Source: Hymenobacter sp. PAMC 26628
GTDB taxonomy: Bacteria > Bacteroidota > Bacteroidia > Cytophagales > Hymenobacteraceae
DNA: 64,000 nt
Direction: 5' to 3'
Assembly (NCBI RefSeq): GCF_001562275.1
Contig: NZ_CP014304.1
Location: 4,526,001 to 4,590,000 of the forward strand
Part shown: positions 61,284-64,000 of the stretch, piece by piece
Numbering within the stretch: position 1 is the first letter of the stretch
Layout: each line of letters starts with the position of its first letter
Position numbers and translations under genes: made by a program
Notes under the pieces: generated by a model
Told to the model about the DNA's origin: nothing
What the model saw: only the letters and a program-made list of their open reading frames with translations
The model's database searches: none

Positions 61284-62291
61284 GTGTACGATACCCCTTT
61301 CCACGACCGGCCGCTGTCGGATACTACGTTTCTCGTCACCGGCGGCGCAGGCTTCATCGGCTCGAACCTGGTCGAATACCTGCTGAAGTACGGCGCCAAA
61401 AAGGTGCGCACGCTGGACAACTACTCCAACGGCTTCCGTAAAAACCTGGCGCTGTTCGAGGGCAACGGGGCCCTGGAGATTGTGGACGGCGACATCCGCA
61501 ACGCCGAAACGTGCGCCGCCGCGTGCGCCGGTGTGGACGTGGTACTGCACCAGGCGGCGCTGGGCTCGGTGCCGCGCTCCATCAAAGACCCGGTACTGGC
61601 CAACGACGTGAACGTGGGCGGCTTCGTGCAGATGCTGACCGCCGCCAAAGACGCGGGCGTGAAGCGGTTTGTGTACGCCGCCTCCAGCAGCACCTACGGC
61701 GACCACCCTGGCCTACCCAAAGTGGAGGACCGCATCGGCAAGCCGCTCTCGCCCTACGCCGTCACGAAGTACGCCAACGAGCTGTACGCCGATGTGTTCG
61801 GCCGCACTTACGGCATGGAAATCATCGGCTTGCGGTACTTCAACATCTTTGGGCCCCGGCAAGACCCGGGCGGAGCTTACGCGGCCGTCATTCCGCTGTT
61901 CATCGACGCCATTTTGGAAAACCAGGCCCCCACCTTGAACGGCGACGGCGGCCAGACCCGCGACTTCACCTTCGTGGAGAACTGCGTGCAGGCCAACATC
62001 CGGGCCGCTCTCACGACCAATCCCGGGGCCCTAAACCAGGCGTACAACATCGCCGTGGGCGACCGCACCTCGCTGGTGCAGATGTACGACATCCTGCGCG
62101 AGGAAGCCGGCTCGGACCTCGCGCCCACCTTCGGCCCCGACCGCGCCGGCGATATCCGCGACTCGCTGGCCGACATCAGCAAGGCCGGCAACCTGCTCGG
62201 TTACGCGCCCCAGATTCGCATCCGCGAGGGCTTGCAGCAGACGCTGGACTGGTTCAAGGCCAACCAGGAATTCATCAAGGAGCGCAATTAA
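61284..62291 (+). CDS. UDP-N-acetylglucosamine 4-epimerase-like SDR (WbpP/TviC-type)
   Basis: 335 residues from GTG 61284. Extended SDR: TGGAGFIGSNLVEYLLKYG; HQAALGSVPRSIKDP; SSSTYGDHPGLPKVED; SPYAVTKYANELYADVF (YxxxK); RYFNIFGPRQDP. The SVPRSIKDP and FGPRQDPGGAYAAVIPLF blocks are typical of epimerases accepting N-acetylated sugars. Fits with the HexNAc 6-dehydrogenase and acetyltransferase in the same cluster. Confidence 0.9.
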   Translation: MYDTPFHDRPLSDTTFLVTGGAGFIGSNLVEYLLKYGAKKVRTLDNYSNGFRKNLALFEGNGALEIVDGDIRNAETCAAACAGVDVVLHQAALGSVPRSIKDPVLANDVNVGGFVQMLTAAKDAGVKRFVYAASSSTYGDHPGLPKVEDRIGKPLSPYAVTKYANELYADVFGRTYGMEIIGLRYFNIFGPRQDPGGAYAAVIPLFIDAILENQAPTLNGDGGQTRDFTFVENCVQANIRAALTTNPGALNQAYNIAVGDRTSLVQMYDILREEAGSDLAPTFGPDRAGDIRDSLADISKAGNLLGYAPQIRIREGLQQTLDWFKANQEFIKERN

Positions 62292-62394
62292 CGCGCAAAG
62301 CTTTAGCGCAAAGTCTCGCGAAGCTTGCGCTAATATTCTTGATTGATAAACTCTTAGCGAGACTTAACTCTTAAACTCAGCGAAACTTCGCGCG
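62292..62394. repeat. Spacer before rfbA, self-complementary
   Basis: AAGTCTCGC (in 62311-62320) pairs with GCGAGACTT (62357-62365); AGCGCAAAG-type and AAACTTCGCG words repeat on both sides. Confidence 0.7.
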
Positions 62395-62396
62395 AT

Positions 62397-63278
62397 ATGA
62401 AAGGCATTATCCTCGCCGGCGGCTCCGGCACCCGGCTGCACCCTCTCACCCTGGCCGTCAGCAAGCAGCTGATGCCGGTGTACGACAAGCCGATGATTTA
62501 CTACCCGCTGAGCATTCTGCTGATGGCGGGCATCCGGGAAGTACTGATTATCACCACGCCCCACGACCAGGCGCAGTTCCAAAAGCTACTCGGCGACGGC
62601 AAAAACCTGGGGTGCGACTTTCAGTACGTGGTGCAGGAGGTGCCCAACGGGCTGGCACAGGCTTTCGTGCTGGGGGCTGATTTCATCGGCCAGGACAGCG
62701 TGGCGCTGGTGCTGGGCGACAATATTTTCTACGGCGCGGGCCTGGAGGAGCTGCTGAAATCGAACAACAACCCCGACGGCGGCGTGGTGTACGCCTACCA
62801 CGTGCACGACCCCGAGCGCTACGGCGTGGTGGAGTTCGACGCCAACAAGAAGGCCCTTAGTATCGAGGAGAAACCGGCCAAGCCCAAGAGCAACTATGCC
62901 GTGCCGGGCCTGTACTTCTACGACAACAGCGTGGTGGAAATCGCCAAGAACCTGGAAATGAGCCCCCGCGGTGAGTACGAGATTACCGACGTGAACAAGG
63001 AATACCTGCGCCGCGGCAAGCTGAAGGTTGGCATCCTGAGCCGGGGCACGGCCTGGCTCGACACGGGCACCTTCGAGAGCCTGATGCAGGCCGGCGAGTA
63101 CGTGCGCGTGATTGAGCAGCGCCAGGGCCTGAAGGTGGGGGCCATTGAGGAAGTGGCCTACCGCCAGGGTTTCATCACGGCCGACGAACTGCGGGCCCTG
63201 GCCCTGCCCCTGCGCAAGAGCGGCTACGGCGACTACCTCCTGAACCTGCCCGAGCAGCTGGTGCTGGGCGCGCAATAG
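62397..63278 (+). CDS. rfbA: Glucose-1-phosphate thymidylyltransferase
   Basis: 293 residues. Nucleotidyl-binding ILAGGSGTRLHPLTLAVSKQ LMPVYDKPMIYYPLS; VLGDNIFYG with the metal-binding Asp; EEKPAKPKSNYAVPGLYFYD; RGTAWLDTGTFESL. Makes dTDP-glucose for RfbB. Placed last in the cluster, followed by a terminator. Length standard. Confidence 0.96.
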   Translation: MKGIILAGGSGTRLHPLTLAVSKQLMPVYDKPMIYYPLSILLMAGIREVLIITTPHDQAQFQKLLGDGKNLGCDFQYVVQEVPNGLAQAFVLGADFIGQDSVALVLGDNIFYGAGLEELLKSNNNPDGGVVYAYHVHDPERYGVVEFDANKKALSIEEKPAKPKSNYAVPGLYFYDNSVVEIAKNLEMSPRGEYEITDVNKEYLRRGKLKVGILSRGTAWLDTGTFESLMQAGEYVRVIEQRQGLKVGAIEEVAYRQGFITADELRALALPLRKSGYGDYLLNLPEQLVLGAQ

Positions 63279-63304
63279 GGCCCCGGACCCAGGAAAAAGT
63301 GGCC

Positions 63305-63354
63305 GAAAGCCGCGGTTTGGCCAGCGCTGGCGCGCGGCCGGGCCGCGGCTTTTG
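63305..63354 (+). terminator. Terminator at the end of the polysaccharide operon
   Basis: AAAGCCGCGG...CCGCGGCTTTT with an inner GGCC/GGCC helix. Between it and the next gene are two more small hairpins (GCGCGC-CCTTATT-GCGCGC near 63391). Confidence 0.8.
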
Positions 63355-63447
63355 CCTAAATTAGCAAGGCTAAAACGTGTCCTATCTATCCTGCGCGCCC
63401 TTATTGCGCGCTTTTATGTTCGCGGCGGTATTATTCGCCGAACACCT

Positions 63448-64000
63448 ATGAAAATTCCCGTTTTTTCTTTTGCCCTGGTGGCGGCCCTGGGGCTGGGGGC
63501 CCCGGCGGCCCGGGCGCAGCACGCGCTGTGGGCCAGCAAAGTGACGGCGGTATCGTCGCAGAAAGCATCGGGCAAGGAGGCCTTTTCGCCCGAGCAGGTG
63601 CTGGGGGCCCCCAACGCGTTGCCGCTGGGCCAAATCAGCGACAAGGCCTGGATTCCGAAGAAGGAAGGCCGTGACGAATTTGTGGAGGTGCGCTTTGCCC
63701 GCTCGGTGCTGGCTCAGCAGATTACGGTGGTCGAGAACTTCAACCCCGGCGCCGTGACGAAGATTGAGCTCATCGACACCCACGGCGAGCACCACGAGGT
63801 GTACACCAACGACAACCCGGGGCCCCTGCCCGACTCGTACCGCACGCTGGAAGTGAAAATTGCCCCGGCCAAGCCGGCCTACCGCACCATTGGGGCGGTG
63901 GTGCACCTGAACACGGCCAAGGTGGAGGGCGTGAACCAACTCGACGCCATCGGCGTGGCCGATGTGACGCAGACCATGGTGAAGAAGGACTTCAAGGCCC
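63448..64000 (+). CDS. Secreted protein, truncated by the window edge
   Basis: First 184 residues from ATG 63448. Signal peptide MKIPVFSFALVAALGLGAPAARA. The mature part reads HALWASKVTAVSSQKASGKE, SPEQVLGAPNALPLGQISDK and then FVEVRFARSVLAQQITVVEN, a jelly-roll-like domain that in Cytophagales often precedes OmpA-type or propeller domains. The C-terminal part lies outside, so family and function stay open. Preceded by a terminator, so it is separate from rfbA. Confidence 0.75.
   Translation, partial: MKIPVFSFALVAALGLGAPAARAQHALWASKVTAVSSQKASGKEAFSPEQVLGAPNALPLGQISDKAWIPKKEGRDEFVEVRFARSVLAQQITVVENFNPGAVTKIELIDTHGEHHEVYTNDNPGPLPDSYRTLEVKIAPAKPAYRTIGAVVHLNTAKVEGVNQLDAIGVADVTQTMVKKDFKA

Overview
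The window looks like a chromosomal segment of a high-GC Bacteroidota, most likely a Hymenobacter-type Cytophagales. Reasons: a YpdA-type disulfide reductase; small proteins of families confined to Bacteroidota (DUF4293, DUF4476); an OmpA/PD40 lipoprotein of the kind linked to type IX secretion; promoters of the Bacteroidota form TTG-N19-TAnnTTTG; weak Shine-Dalgarno signals; and GC-rich codon use with very frequent GGGGCC(C). The organism name is inference; the family assignments are from sequence.

Layout. 0-3.9 kb: the start of an outer-membrane receptor-like gene and a His-rich membrane protein, separated from a thioredoxin-reductase-like flavoprotein by a 67-base perfect hairpin that carries a promoter on each strand; then a Fur-family regulator between two paralogous STAS-like proteins. 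4-19.3 kb: chromosomal core (htpG, carboxylesterase, methyltransferase, YpdA, a GDSL lipoprotein with a FadL-type porin, acyl-CoA dehydrogenase, AraC regulator, GGGP synthase, holin-like protein, J-domain/TPR protein, fasciclin protein).

19.43-38.12 kb: a genomic island inserted at the 3' end of tRNA-Phe. A 15-base copy of the tRNA end marks the left border next to a tyrosine integrase broken by a frameshift and an in-frame stop. Cargo: a response regulator/histidine kinase/TolC/RND/adaptor efflux operon, a complete IS3-family element that truncates a DUF202 gene, a second kinase/receiver pair, and a right-end cluster of uncharacterised Bacteroidota proteins with a secreted nuclease. Several genes in the island are frameshifted; I saw no comparable lesions outside it.

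38.2-52.2 kb: core again. A membrane Fe-S oxidoreductase pair stands under an 18-base palindromic operator that recurs in degenerate form between the FadL and acyl-CoA dehydrogenase genes, which suggests a fatty-acid regulon. Then come an OmpA/PD40 lipoprotein, DUF4476 and DUF4293 proteins, thiolase, truA, an MsbA-like ABC exporter, and kynureninase with 3-hydroxyanthranilate dioxygenase. 52.3-63.3 kb: a surface-polysaccharide cluster (integral-membrane glycosyltransferase-like proteins, methyltransferase, sugar acetyltransferase, UDP-HexNAc dehydrogenase, galE, rfbB, 4-epimerase, rfbA). Its genes are separated by strange low-complexity, self-complementary spacers, each built from a different short word. 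The window ends in a secreted protein cut by the edge.
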